Below the pieces are notes generated by a model. The model had not been told where the DNA came from. It ran no database searches and was given only the letters and a program-made list of their open reading frames with translations. Below are positions 41,502 to 48,774 of a DNA stretch of 64,000 nt, piece by piece (positions within the stretch are counted from its first letter, which is position 1; each line of letters opens with the position of its first letter). This DNA comes from JAAYTY01 sp964569245. GTDB taxonomy: Bacteria > Fermentibacterota > Fermentibacteria > Fermentibacterales > Fermentibacteraceae. A program made the position numbers and the translations under genes. Location of the stretch: NCBI GenBank assembly GCA_964569245.1, contig CAZMTK010000006.1, positions 1-64,000 of the forward strand. Reading direction: 5' to 3'.

Positions 41502-42575
41502 CTACTCGTAGGTTCTCTCTCTCTCTCTTCCGTCGAGAACTCGCATGACGCCCCGGACCAGAGCCTCCAGCTCCGCCTCGCCCGGGAACACGACAACGGG
41601 CCCGAGGAAGGAGAGTCCCTCGGTGATGCGGTCGGTTATCCAGCGGTTGTGAGCCATGCCCCCGGTCACCACGATGCAGTCGACTTCGCCGTGGAGGGCG
41701 GCGGCCATGGCCCCTCCCTCCTTGACGAACTGGTATGTCATCGCCCTGAGCACGAGATCCGCCCGGGCATCTCCGGCGGAGGCCCTCTCGACCGCCTCTC
41801 CGACATGGTCGGTGCCCAGGTAGGCGAACAGACCACCCTCTCTGAGAAACATCCGGGAGAGGTCCTTCGCCGTGTAGCTCCCCCCGGTGCAGAGGTCGAT
41901 CAATCCGGTCACGGGCAGCGAGCCGGTTCGCTGGGAGCTGAATGGTCCTCCGTCGTTGGCGTTGTTCGTGTCGATCATCCGGCCCTTCCTGATGGCGTTG
42001 ACCGAAACTCCGCTCCCGAGGTGCAGTACGACCATGTTCAGCTCGCCGAGAGGCCTGCCCAGCCTCTCAGCGGCCTTGTAGGCGACCATCCTGATGTTCA
42101 GAGCGTGGCTGAGGCTCTTCCTGGGCAGCAGGGGATGCCCGGACAGGCGGGCCTCCTCGATCATCTCGTCCACGCATACCGGGTCCACGAAATAGGCTGG
42201 CTTGCCGAGGGGCCGGGCTATGGCATCGGCAAGCGGTGCGCCGAGGTTGGAAGGATGATCGGCCTGCAGCGTAGTTCCCTCCGCTATGTCTCTCAGAAGT
42301 GCGTCGTTCACCCTGTAGGTGCCTGCGGCGAGAGGCTTGAAGGTGCCTCCACGGCCCACGGCTGCTGTCATCGAGGCCGGGTCGAAGCCGCGCGCGGAGA
42401 GGGCGGCAAGGATCAGATCCCTCCTCATCGGTATCTGCTCGAATGTCGAGCGGAACTTCGCCAGATCATCCGGTAGATGGCGCACGTTCTCCTCGAAGAC
42501 CGGGGAGTCCTCCTCGTACACTCCGATCTTCGTGGAAGCACCTCCGGGATTGATCGCCAGAAACAGCCTACCCAT
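41502..42575 (-). CDS. buk: butyrate kinase (acyl phosphate to ATP)
   Basis: A 357-residue ASKHA-fold carboxylate kinase: FLAINPGGASTKIGVYEED at the N-terminus, FVDPVCVDEM, VVLHLGSGVSVNAIRKGRMIDTNNAN with the phosphate-binding LGSG, GSLPVTGLIDLC and CIVVTGGMAHNRWI. It forms ATP from acyl phosphate and ADP, releasing butyrate or a branched-chain or aryl acid. Its start overlaps the ptb stop by eight bases. Pairing with ptb and iorAB points to amino-acid-derived acyl groups as substrate, rather than classic butyrate synthesis. Confidence 0.95.
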   Translation of the reverse strand: MGRLFLAINPGGASTKIGVYEEDSPVFEENVRHLPDDLAKFRSTFEQIPMRRDLILAALSARGFDPASMTAAVGRGGTFKPLAAGTYRVNDALLRDIAEGTTLQADHPSNLGAPLADAIARPLGKPAYFVDPVCVDEMIEEARLSGHPLLPRKSLSHALNIRMVAYKAAERLGRPLGELNMVVLHLGSGVSVNAIRKGRMIDTNNANDGGPFSSQRTGSLPVTGLIDLCTGGSYTAKDLSRMFLREGGLFAYLGTDHVGEAVERASAGDARADLVLRAMTYQFVKEGGAMAAALHGEVDCIVVTGGMAHNRWITDRITEGLSFLGPVVVFPGEAELEALVRGVMRVLDGRERERTYE

Positions 42576-43467
42576 CGCCGCCTCCGATCACGGTTCCGAG
42601 TGCGAGGGAGTTGAGCTTCGTCTCGGCCCTGTCGGACCTCGACAGCATCACTACCGGTGCAGACGCTCCGGCTATCAGGCCGCCCGCCGAAGCGTCGGTC
42701 ATGTACATGAAGCCCTTCGCGAAGATGTTTCCGCACGAGATGTCGGGCGCTACCAGGATGTCCGCCCTCCCTGCGACGGGGCCGGATATCTTCTTTATGG
42801 CGGCGGCCTCCGGATCAATCGCTCCGTCCACCGCCAGAGGCCCCTGCACCTCCACCCCGGGGATCCCCTGCCGGGCGATGGCGGCGAAGACCCTCGTCTC
42901 GGGTATGTTCTCGTCCTCCACCTCCACGGCCGCGAGCAGAGCCACCCGGGGCACGGCGCACCCCAGCCGCCTCATGACCCACGCAGCGTTCTCGACGATC
43001 TGGACCACCTGTGAGGGATCCGGCCTCGGCACCATGCCGCCGTCGGTGATGGCCACCAGCCTGTCCTGCCTCGGTGCGTGGACCACGGCGACATGGCTCA
43101 GAAGCCTCCCCGTGCGCAGCCCGTGCTCCTTGTCCAAGACCGCTTTCAGCATCACCGATGTCTTGAGGAGGCCCTTCATGAGCATCGTGCATTCGCCCGA
43201 GCTGACGCTCCTGACGGCCATCATCGCGGCCTCCTCCTCGGCCCCGGCATTCACCACCTCGATCTCCGGAGGAAGCGGCCGGCCGAGTTTCGCGGCCGTC
43301 TCCTCGACGGCGGCGACGGGGGCGAAGACGACAGCGCTGGCAAGCCCCTCCCCGGCAGCGGCGAGAAGCGCCTCGATCGAGGCCTCGTCGTGTCCCATCG
43401 GAACGGCCACCCTCGCTCCCTTTCTTCCGCGGGCAGCCTTTCTTATCTCATCGAAGCTCCTGTACAA
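42568..43467 (-). CDS. ptb: phosphate butyryltransferase (acyl-CoA to acyl phosphate)
   Basis: A 299-residue phosphotransacylase. TTG 43467 sits six bases behind GGAGG; the ATG at 43551 is upstream of this and has no signal. Family motifs are RVAVPMGHDEASIEAL, CTMLMKGLLKTSVMLKAVLDKEHGLRTG, LVAITDGGMVPRPDPSQVVQIVENAA, SGPVAGRADILVAPDISCGNIFAKGF and GASAPVVMLSRSD. It converts acyl-CoA and phosphate to acyl phosphate and CoA, feeding butyrate kinase. It is the first gene of the leftward operon and is divergent from the HAD gene at 43554. Confidence 0.95.
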   Translation of the reverse strand: MYRSFDEIRKAARGRKGARVAVPMGHDEASIEALLAAAGEGLASAVVFAPVAAVEETAAKLGRPLPPEIEVVNAGAEEEAAMMAVRSVSSGECTMLMKGLLKTSVMLKAVLDKEHGLRTGRLLSHVAVVHAPRQDRLVAITDGGMVPRPDPSQVVQIVENAAWVMRRLGCAVPRVALLAAVEVEDENIPETRVFAAIARQGIPGVEVQGPLAVDGAIDPEAAAIKKISGPVAGRADILVAPDISCGNIFAKGFMYMTDASAGGLIAGASAPVVMLSRSDRAETKLNSLALGTVIGGGDG

Positions 43468-43553
43468 ACCCGACCTCCCTCCCCGGGCAGCATGCCTCCG
43501 GACGGCGACAAGGCGATTTGTTATTATGCTCCCGCGCGAACGAAGGGCCAAGA

Positions 43554-44240
43554 ATGCCGTCCAGTTCTCCGGACATAGTTTCCGCGCTGCGTTCCGCGAG
43601 CGGCTTGCTGCTCGACTTCGACGGCGTAATCGCTGACAGCGAGCCAGTCTATCACAGGTCGTACTGCGAAGCTCTGGAGCCCTGGGGGCTTTCCATCGAG
43701 CCGGAGGAGTACTGGCTGCACTTCAGCTCGCTTGGAACAGGCCTCGAAGGTTTCGCGGCACGGCACGGAATCATCGGTCTGGACGTCGAAGCGGTGAAGC
43801 AGAGGCAGCGGCGCATATACGCCGGATTCTGCTCCAGGGGGGAGGTCGCCCTGATGCCGGGCGCCGCGGAGCTGCTGGAGGAACTCCGTGCCGGAGCCTG
43901 GCCGCATCCCTGGGCAGTGGCGTCGAACACCGACCGAGTCCTGATCGAGACCATTCTCTCGCTGCAAGGGCTCGGCACTCCTCTCGTTGTAGGCGGCTCC
44001 GGGTTCGCTCCCAAGCCCGCACCTGACATCCTCCTGGCGGCCGCCAGCGCTGCGGGCTGCACGCCAGAGAAGACGCTGGTTTTCGACGACGCATGGAAGG
44101 GCCTCGCGGCGGCAGCTTCGGGCGGTTTCATCCCGGTGCTGGTGAGGGGCAGGCTCACCCGCGGGACGATGCCGGAGGCGAGACTGGAGATCGACGGCAT
44201 AGCGTCTCTCCTTCCGGCTATCAGGGAGGCAGCGCTCTGA
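43554..44240 (+). CDS. HAD-superfamily hydrolase (phosphatase/mutase-like)
   Basis: A 228-residue HAD subfamily-I enzyme. Motif I is LLLDFDGVIADSEPVYHRSY with the nucleophile Asp. A helical cap follows, motif II is VASNTDRVL, motif III Lys is in FAPKPAPDILLAAASAAG, and motif IV is VFDDAWKGLAAAASGG. This resembles beta-phosphoglucomutase or phosphoglycolate-phosphatase-like enzymes; the substrate cannot be assigned. The ATG at 43554 follows AAGGGCCAAG. Its stop overlaps the CTG start of the next gene (CTGA). Confidence 0.9.
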   Translation: MPSSSPDIVSALRSASGLLLDFDGVIADSEPVYHRSYCEALEPWGLSIEPEEYWLHFSSLGTGLEGFAARHGIIGLDVEAVKQRQRRIYAGFCSRGEVALMPGAAELLEELRAGAWPHPWAVASNTDRVLIETILSLQGLGTPLVVGGSGFAPKPAPDILLAAASAAGCTPEKTLVFDDAWKGLAAAASGGFIPVLVRGRLTRGTMPEARLEIDGIASLLPAIREAAL

Positions 44241-44764
44241 CACCCTTCGCCTCATGTCATCCCGCCGCCTGGGCGGCAGTAGTTCTCGGTCTGCTCTTCT
44301 GCTTCCTGGGAAGACGGCTCTTCACCTTCTTCCTGGCATGCTCCGGCTTTGCCGCGGGCTTCCATGTGGGAGCCCTCCTCCTCGAAGGCACCGGTGGATT
44401 CTGGGAGGTTGCTCTCCCCGTGGCGACCGGGCTTGCCGGCGCGGCGCTCGCTCTCGTCCTCCTGAGAGTCTCGATGTTCCTCGGAGGCGCGGCAGCGGGA
44501 TTCGTTTCCGCCGGCGGACTGCTCGGACTGGGCCTCCTGCCGTCAGCGGCGGTCGCCCTTGCGGCCGGTTTCCTGGCAGTTCTTCTCACAAAGCCGTTCC
44601 TGTCGGTGCTGACAGCTGCGGCAGGCGCCCTGACGGCAGTCGCAGGTGCCTCCGTCCTCGTCGGTGGAGCGGCGGCTCCCCCGTACGCAGCTCCTCTCCT
44701 GGCTGCGGCAGCGGCGCTTGCAGGGGCGCTCTTCCAGATCGGGGACCTGCGACGGCACTCCTGA
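44237..44764 (+). CDS. multi-pass membrane protein, CTG start
   Basis: A 175-residue, extremely hydrophobic protein with about seven predicted helices, for example AAWAAVVLGLLFCFLGRRLFTFFLACSGFAAGF and LPSAAVALAAGFLAVLLT. No ATG, GTG or TTG in frame gives a sensible start. CTG 44237 lies seven bases after GGGAGG and overlaps the previous stop by four bases (CTGA), the same geometry as ATGA couplings elsewhere. The glycine-rich FLACSGFAAGFHVGALL repeat resembles DUF4203/TMEM198-like channels, only weakly. Function unknown. Confidence 0.7.
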   Translation: MTPFASCHPAAWAAVVLGLLFCFLGRRLFTFFLACSGFAAGFHVGALLLEGTGGFWEVALPVATGLAGAALALVLLRVSMFLGGAAAGFVSAGGLLGLGLLPSAAVALAAGFLAVLLTKPFLSVLTAAAGALTAVAGASVLVGGAAAPPYAAPLLAAAAALAGALFQIGDLRRHS

Positions 44765-44822
44765 GGGTTGCACAGGGCGGTCTCTCCCGGCAATAGTCGC
44801 CTCTGCGTCGAAGGGAGGCCTT

Positions 44823-45335
44823 CTGGAAAGGCTCGCTGATTACGGGATGGTGGCTTTCGCAGCGGCGGTGCTTTACGCGCTGTTCCGTGCTTCGCGCCGT
44901 CTGCTCGGGCTGTTCCTTGCGGAATTGGAGAAGAGGAAAGGCCCCCTGACGTCGGATGACATGGTCGTTCTCGGATTCAGGAGCCTGGTCGCCGGCATGC
45001 TCCTCCTGCCGCTCGTCACATGGGGCCTGTCCTTCGCCGATCCGTTCCGGCTCCCGGGAGGACTCGTCCTCCACCTGGTGCTTGTCGCGATATCGATAGT
45101 GCTTTTCAGCTTCGCCGAAGACCTGTTCGGCAGCATCTCGAAGTACCCCTCGGGCGGCATTGGTGCCGGCGCTCACTGGAAGATTACAGGGCCGCTGCTG
45201 ATCGCGTTCTGGGCAGCCGGATTCCTGCTGATAAGCCCGATCTTCTACACCTTGACGGCCGTTTGCCTGGCGTTCCTCCACGCATACGCCCTGTCGTGCA
45301 GATCGCGGCGCGCGGCTCCGCGCTCCGGGAGATGA
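44823..45335 (+). CDS. multi-pass membrane protein
   Basis: A ~170-residue membrane protein with four or five helices: GMVAFAAAVLYALFRASRRLLGLFL, GFRSLVAGMLLLPLVTWGLSF, LVLHLVLVAISIVLFSFAEDLFG and ITGPLLIAFWAAGFLLISPIFYTLTAVCLAFLHAYAL. The likely start is CTG 44823, four bases after GGGAGG. ATG 44847 is the alternative, but has no Shine-Dalgarno and would start at the edge of the first helix. The stop overlaps the next start (ATGA). No family is recognised. Possibly an envelope component, given its neighbours. Confidence 0.6.
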   Translation: MERLADYGMVAFAAAVLYALFRASRRLLGLFLAELEKRKGPLTSDDMVVLGFRSLVAGMLLLPLVTWGLSFADPFRLPGGLVLHLVLVAISIVLFSFAEDLFGSISKYPSGGIGAGAHWKITGPLLIAFWAAGFLLISPIFYTLTAVCLAFLHAYALSCRSRRAAPRSGR

Positions 45336-46108
45336 GAGTCGTCTTCCTCTGCGACGACGAGCCCTTCAACATCCCCCGCACGGTGCTGGAGGTGATGCGA
45401 AGGCGTCCTGGCGACTGCTTCTGGGTGATCCCCCTTGGCGGGCATGGCTCTCCCGGCCGCGGTTTCCTGAACGTGAAGAGATATCTTGCCCTCTACGGTC
45501 CGCTCGGTTTCGCCCGGATGGCATTCCGTTTCGCTGCGAGACGCCTTCTAGGCGCCCTCGGAGTGACTGCGGGCGGGCCATACAGCCTTGCCCAGAGCGC
45601 AAGAGCGGCTGGGGCAGGACTCCTCCGTGTGAAGAGGATCAACTCGAGCGAGGGCAGGCGCGCTCTTGCATCTCTCGATCCGGACGTGATAGTCTCGGTC
45701 GCGTGCCCTCAGGTTCTCTCAAGGAGGACTCTGGCTCTTGCGAGGAAAGCCGCAGTGAACGTCCATTCGGCTCTTCTCCCCAGGAACAGGGGCATGCTGC
45801 CGACGTTCTGGTCGCTGATGGACGACCCCCCGTGCCCAGGGGTGACAGTGCACGAGATGGTTCCGGAGATAGACGCCGGCGACATTCTCGCCCAGAAGCC
45901 CGTGCGGGTCGAGGCGGGAGCGTCGCTCTGGGATCTGCTGGCCGAGTGCAAGTCGGTCGCGGCCGATCTGCTCGTGGAGGTGCTGCAGAAGATCGAGCAG
46001 GGAACAGTCGAGAGACGCCCCAACCCTCCTCATCTGGCGACTGTGCACTCCTTTCCGGAAGCCGCTGATGTGCGGGAGTTCAGGCGCAGGGGCTGGAGGA
46101 CTCTTTGA
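45332..46108 (+). CDS. formyltransferase-family protein
   Basis: A 258-residue member of the formyl-transferase fold that includes methionyl-tRNA formyltransferase and ArnA. The catalytic block is NVHSALLPRNRG (the Asn-x-His pair) with the later Asp in VHEMVPEIDAGDILAQKPV. The N-terminus MRVVFLCDDEPFNIPRTVLEVM is the Rossmann start. There is no C-terminal tRNA-binding domain, so it is more likely a sugar- or amino-acid-modifying formyltransferase. It overlaps upstream (ATGA) and downstream (TTGA) neighbours by four bases, with a polysaccharide deacetylase next, suggesting polysaccharide or glycan modification. Confidence 0.82.
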   Translation: MRVVFLCDDEPFNIPRTVLEVMRRRPGDCFWVIPLGGHGSPGRGFLNVKRYLALYGPLGFARMAFRFAARRLLGALGVTAGGPYSLAQSARAAGAGLLRVKRINSSEGRRALASLDPDVIVSVACPQVLSRRTLALARKAAVNVHSALLPRNRGMLPTFWSLMDDPPCPGVTVHEMVPEIDAGDILAQKPVRVEAGASLWDLLAECKSVAADLLVEVLQKIEQGTVERRPNPPHLATVHSFPEAADVREFRRRGWRTL

Positions 46109-46983
46109 GGTCCGATCGCGTCCTCGGGCTGTCCTTCGACGTCGAGGAATGGTTCCAGACCGGCGCGATGCGTCCGTTCCACCCGCCCTCCTCCTGGTCC
46201 GGCCTCGAACCGCTTGCCGGAACGGCCGTCGAGATGCTCCTGGACGTCCTGGAATCGCACTCCGCCAGGGCGACCTTCTTCTTTCTGGGTTCGGTGATGG
46301 ACAGGTGCGGCTCCCTGGCCGGGGAGGTCGCCTCGGCCGGACACGAGATCGCTTCCCACGGCTGGGGACACCTGGAGCTGGTTTCGGCCGGCCCCCGGGA
46401 GTTCGAAGCGGACCTCGGGATGTTCCGGGACTCCTGTTCGCGTGCCGGGCTGCCGCAGCCCAGGGGGTACCGCGCACCGAGCTTCACAGTCGTACAGGAA
46501 AACCGCTCCTGGGTTGTAGATGCTTTGCTGGCTTATGGTTATGAATACGACAGCAGCGTGTTCCCGATAAACCGCAAAGGACACGGATTGCCCTGTGCCC
46601 CGTTGCGTCCGTTCCTTCTGGAAGGGACCCGAGGGGCGATTCTGGAGCTGCCGGTGGCAGTGGCGCGCTTAGCCGGGGTAGGCATCCCGGCCGGAGGAGG
46701 GGCATGGATGAGGCTCTTCCCGGGCCTCGTGCACCGTCTGCTTCTCGAGAGGGCAGCCCGTGCGGGATCGCCGCCGGTGATCTACTCGCATCCCTGGGAG
46801 TATCACATACCCCTGGGGGCGTCACGGAGCTATCCCCCTCTGGTGTTTCTCAGGCAGTCCTTGAATGCCGGCCGGACGATGCTCCGAAGGCTCGACAAGA
46901 TACTCGAAGTCTTCCGCGCGATGCCGCTAGGAGAGATTGCCGACAGGGCCAGACTGACAGTCTCCGAACCCTGCGGGAGATGA
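46105..46983 (+). CDS. polysaccharide deacetylase (NodB-type, DUF3473-like C-terminus)
   Basis: A 292-residue carbohydrate-esterase family 4 protein. TTG 46105 overlaps the formyltransferase stop. Catalytic motifs are LSFDVEEWF (the Asp/Asp pair), IASHGWGHLEL (metal His residues), RGYRAPSFTV and, near the end, PVIYSHPWEYH. The FDVEEW start and SHPWEY block are typical of deacetylases in exopolysaccharide and XrtA-linked systems. There is no signal peptide, so it may act on a lipid-linked precursor in the cytoplasm. Likely co-functional with the upstream formyltransferase. Confidence 0.9.
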   Translation: MRSDRVLGLSFDVEEWFQTGAMRPFHPPSSWSGLEPLAGTAVEMLLDVLESHSARATFFFLGSVMDRCGSLAGEVASAGHEIASHGWGHLELVSAGPREFEADLGMFRDSCSRAGLPQPRGYRAPSFTVVQENRSWVVDALLAYGYEYDSSVFPINRKGHGLPCAPLRPFLLEGTRGAILELPVAVARLAGVGIPAGGGAWMRLFPGLVHRLLLERAARAGSPPVIYSHPWEYHIPLGASRSYPPLVFLRQSLNAGRTMLRRLDKILEVFRAMPLGEIADRARLTVSEPCGR

Positions 46984-46985
46984 AA

Positions 46986-47009
46986 CGGGCCGGATTCCGG
47001 TCCGGCCCG
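46986..47009. terminator. bidirectional terminator hairpin
   Basis: CGGGCCGGA (46986-46994), loop TTCCGG, TCCGGCCCG (47001-47009): a perfect nine-base-pair stem between the convergent deacetylase and ferredoxin genes. Confidence 0.7.
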
Positions 47010-47034
47010 CAGGAAGACTGTCGGTGTCGGCAGC

Positions 47035-47202
47035 TCAGGGGGCCTCTATGGCCTCCACCGGGCACACGGAGGCGCATGCTCCGCAGTCTATGCACTTCTG
47101 TGGATCGATCTTGTACTTGGCTCCCTCGCTGATGGCATCCACCGGACACTCGCTCTGGCAGTTGCCGCACGCGATGCACTTGTCGGTGATCCTGTAGGCC
47201 AC
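47035..47202 (-). CDS. 2[4Fe-4S] ferredoxin
   Basis: A 55-residue low-potential electron carrier. GTG 47202 follows AGGGAGG at spacing 5. Both cluster motifs are complete: CIACGNCQSECPVDAI and CIDCGACASVCPVEAI, each C-x2-C-x2-C-x3-C-P. This clostridial-type ferredoxin is the natural acceptor for IorAB electrons; the two loci are ~6 kb apart. It is a monocistronic gene with a hairpin downstream. Confidence 0.95.
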   Translation of the reverse strand: MAYRITDKCIACGNCQSECPVDAISEGAKYKIDPQKCIDCGACASVCPVEAIEAP

Positions 47203-47286
47203 GGGACCCTCCCTTCCGTAAGACAGGTCGCACTATACCGGCACTGGACGCCTCCTGTCAACGAATTGGAGGACTGAGGCCGGGTA

Positions 47287-47315
47287 TTGCACGGACTTTG
47301 CAATGCTGTAATAAT
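47287..47315 (+). promoter_or_regulatory. promoter of the small coiled-coil gene
   Basis: TTGCAC (47287-47292) and AATAAT (47310-47315) are 17 bases apart, followed 20 bases later by the ATG at 47335. Confidence 0.55.
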
Positions 47316-47334
47316 GTCTTCCTACGGAGGGGTC

Positions 47335-47598
47335 ATGAAGGATTTTCTCGCGGAGAGCTTCTTCGAGAAGGGTTGGGAGAGCGTCGACCGCAACTTCCGG
47401 AAGCTCTCCTCGGCCGCCGAGGAAATGAAGGCGGGTGAAGAGAATTCCCCCGAGGAGATCTCCAGGGCACTGGACAAACTTGCATCTCAGGTGGAGCTGT
47501 TCGCAGACCACTGGGTGCATTTCCACACCAGGCTCGAGGCGCTGATGCGCGAGTTCAACATAGAAAGCAGTGCGCAGGAGCCGGCCGACAGGAAATAG
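47335..47598 (+). CDS. small coiled-coil protein (pair member A)
   Basis: An 87-residue helical protein with ATG 47335 right after ACGGAGGGG; an upstream ATG at 47287 lacks a Shine-Dalgarno. It is acidic and helix-rich (RNFRKLSSAAEEMKAGEEN, ISRALDKLASQVELFADHWVHF). The C-terminal part matches the convergent neighbour: LFADHWVHFHTRLEALMREF here against IFAERWMDFERRRKALEEKV there, sharing F-A-x-x-W-x-x-F-x-x-R-x-x-A-L. The two genes are probably ancient paralogues or partners. No family is recognised. Confidence 0.72.
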   Translation: MKDFLAESFFEKGWESVDRNFRKLSSAAEEMKAGEENSPEEISRALDKLASQVELFADHWVHFHTRLEALMREFNIESSAQEPADRK

Positions 47599-47622
47599 CA
47601 GCCGGCAAGACCGTCGGAAGTA

Positions 47623-47898
47623 TCAGGGCTGCCTGTTCACCTTTTCTTCGAGAGCCTTCCTCCTCCTCTCGAAATCCATCCAGCGCTCGGCGAAGATGTC
47701 GACCATCTTCTGGATCTCCAAGAGCTTCTTGGCTATGGCTTTCTTGGTCTCGTCCCCCAGGCCCACTCTGTCTGCCAGATCGAGGTCGAGCCTCAGCCTC
47801 GCCATCCTTTCGTTGATCTCCTGCCATGCTGCCTCGAACATCTGTTCGGGCGGCTGGCTTCTCTCGTCGCCGAACCGCTCGGGTGTGGACGCGCTCAT
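47623..47898 (-). CDS. small coiled-coil protein (pair member B)
   Basis: A 91-residue, charged, helical protein; ATG follows GGAGGG. The N-terminus is polar (ERFGDERSQPPEQMF), then come two long helices (INERMARLRLDLDLADRV, KAIAKKLLEIQKMVDIFAERWMDF, RRKALEEKV). It shares the F-A-x-x-W-x-x-F-x-x-R-x-x-A-L motif with the convergent gene at 47335-47598. It lies 21 bases upstream of parB on the same strand as the parAB-rsmG run, so it may be transcribed towards or independently of it. Function unknown. Confidence 0.7.
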   Translation of the reverse strand: MSASTPERFGDERSQPPEQMFEAAWQEINERMARLRLDLDLADRVGLGDETKKAIAKKLLEIQKMVDIFAERWMDFERRRKALEEKVNRQP

Positions 47899-47919
47899 TC
47901 TTCCCTCCGCCTCGAATAC

Positions 47920-48774
47920 TCAGGTCCTGACCCCGAGGATATCGAGAATCCTGTCAAGCTCGTCCAGTGAGGAGAACTCCACTTCGAGCCTTCCCTTCCC
48001 ACCTCGCTCGACGATCCTTACCCTCGTTCCCAGCCTGCGCTGGACGGCCTCCTCCAGTGAACGCGTCTCTGGAGCCCGGCCCGAGGCCGGCTTCCTCCTG
48101 CCGGGGGCCGAGACCTGTTTCCTGATGTATTCCTCGAGCTGGCGCACCGAGTAGCGCCTTCTCACTGCGAGCGCGGCCGCACTCTCCATGGAGGCCCGGG
48201 TCCTCAGACCCAGGAGGGCCCTGCCATGCCCCATCGCAAGCTCGCCGCTCCTCATGAGGTCCTTCACAGATTCCGGAAGCTCGAGAAGCCTGACGAAGTT
48301 GGCTACGGTGGACCTGCTCAGGCCGATCTGGCGTCCGACCTCCTCCTGCGTCAGACCGAACATCCCGCTGAGACGTGAGAAGTTTTCCGCCTTCTCCATG
48401 GGTCCGAGGTCCTTGCGCTGGATGTTCTCGACCAGTGCGAGCACCAGCATCTGCGTGTCGTCCGCGTCCCTTATCACGGCCGGCACCTCTGCCATGCCGG
48501 CCAGGCGTGCCGCCCTCAGCCTGCGCTCCCCCGCCACCACCTGGAAGCGGCCGGATTGCTTGCGGAGAACCAGCGGCTGCAGAAGACCCTGAGCCCTGAT
48601 GGAGTCGGCGAGTGACTGGAGCTCGTCCTGGTCCCAGTCCTGGCGTGGCTGGAAGGGGTTTGGGTCGATCTTGGCTGTCGAAACCAGCACGATCTGGCCC
48701 GACGCCGTCTCCCCCACCTGGGGGAGCAGGGCTTCGAGGCCCCTTCCTAGAGCCCTCCGACCCTGAGATGTCAT
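47920..48774 (-). CDS. parB: chromosome partitioning protein ParB
   Basis: ParB of 284 residues. The N-terminal CTPase domain has the ParB box VLVSTAKIDPNPFQPRQDW, then GLLQPLVLRKQSGRFQVVAGERRLRAARLAG, and IRDADDTQMLVLALVENIQRKDL. A helix-turn-helix region (TQEEVGRQIGLSRSTVANFVRLLELP) and the C-terminal dimer domain follow. It binds parS and spreads to load SMC. It overlaps parA by four bases, and a perfect parS site lies 1.4 kb away at 50184-50199. Confidence 0.97.
   Translation of the reverse strand: MTSQGRRALGRGLEALLPQVGETASGQIVLVSTAKIDPNPFQPRQDWDQDELQSLADSIRAQGLLQPLVLRKQSGRFQVVAGERRLRAARLAGMAEVPAVIRDADDTQMLVLALVENIQRKDLGPMEKAENFSRLSGMFGLTQEEVGRQIGLSRSTVANFVRLLELPESVKDLMRSGELAMGHGRALLGLRTRASMESAAALAVRRRYSVRQLEEYIRKQVSAPGRRKPASGRAPETRSLEEAVQRRLGTRVRIVERGGKGRLEVEFSSLDELDRILDILGVRT

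Noticed and set aside
40200..42476. Plus-strand open frame of 758 codons opposite iorA and buk
   Set aside because: Antisense to two clearly recognised enzymes in an operon; composition is His/Arg/Gly-rich and unlike real proteins.
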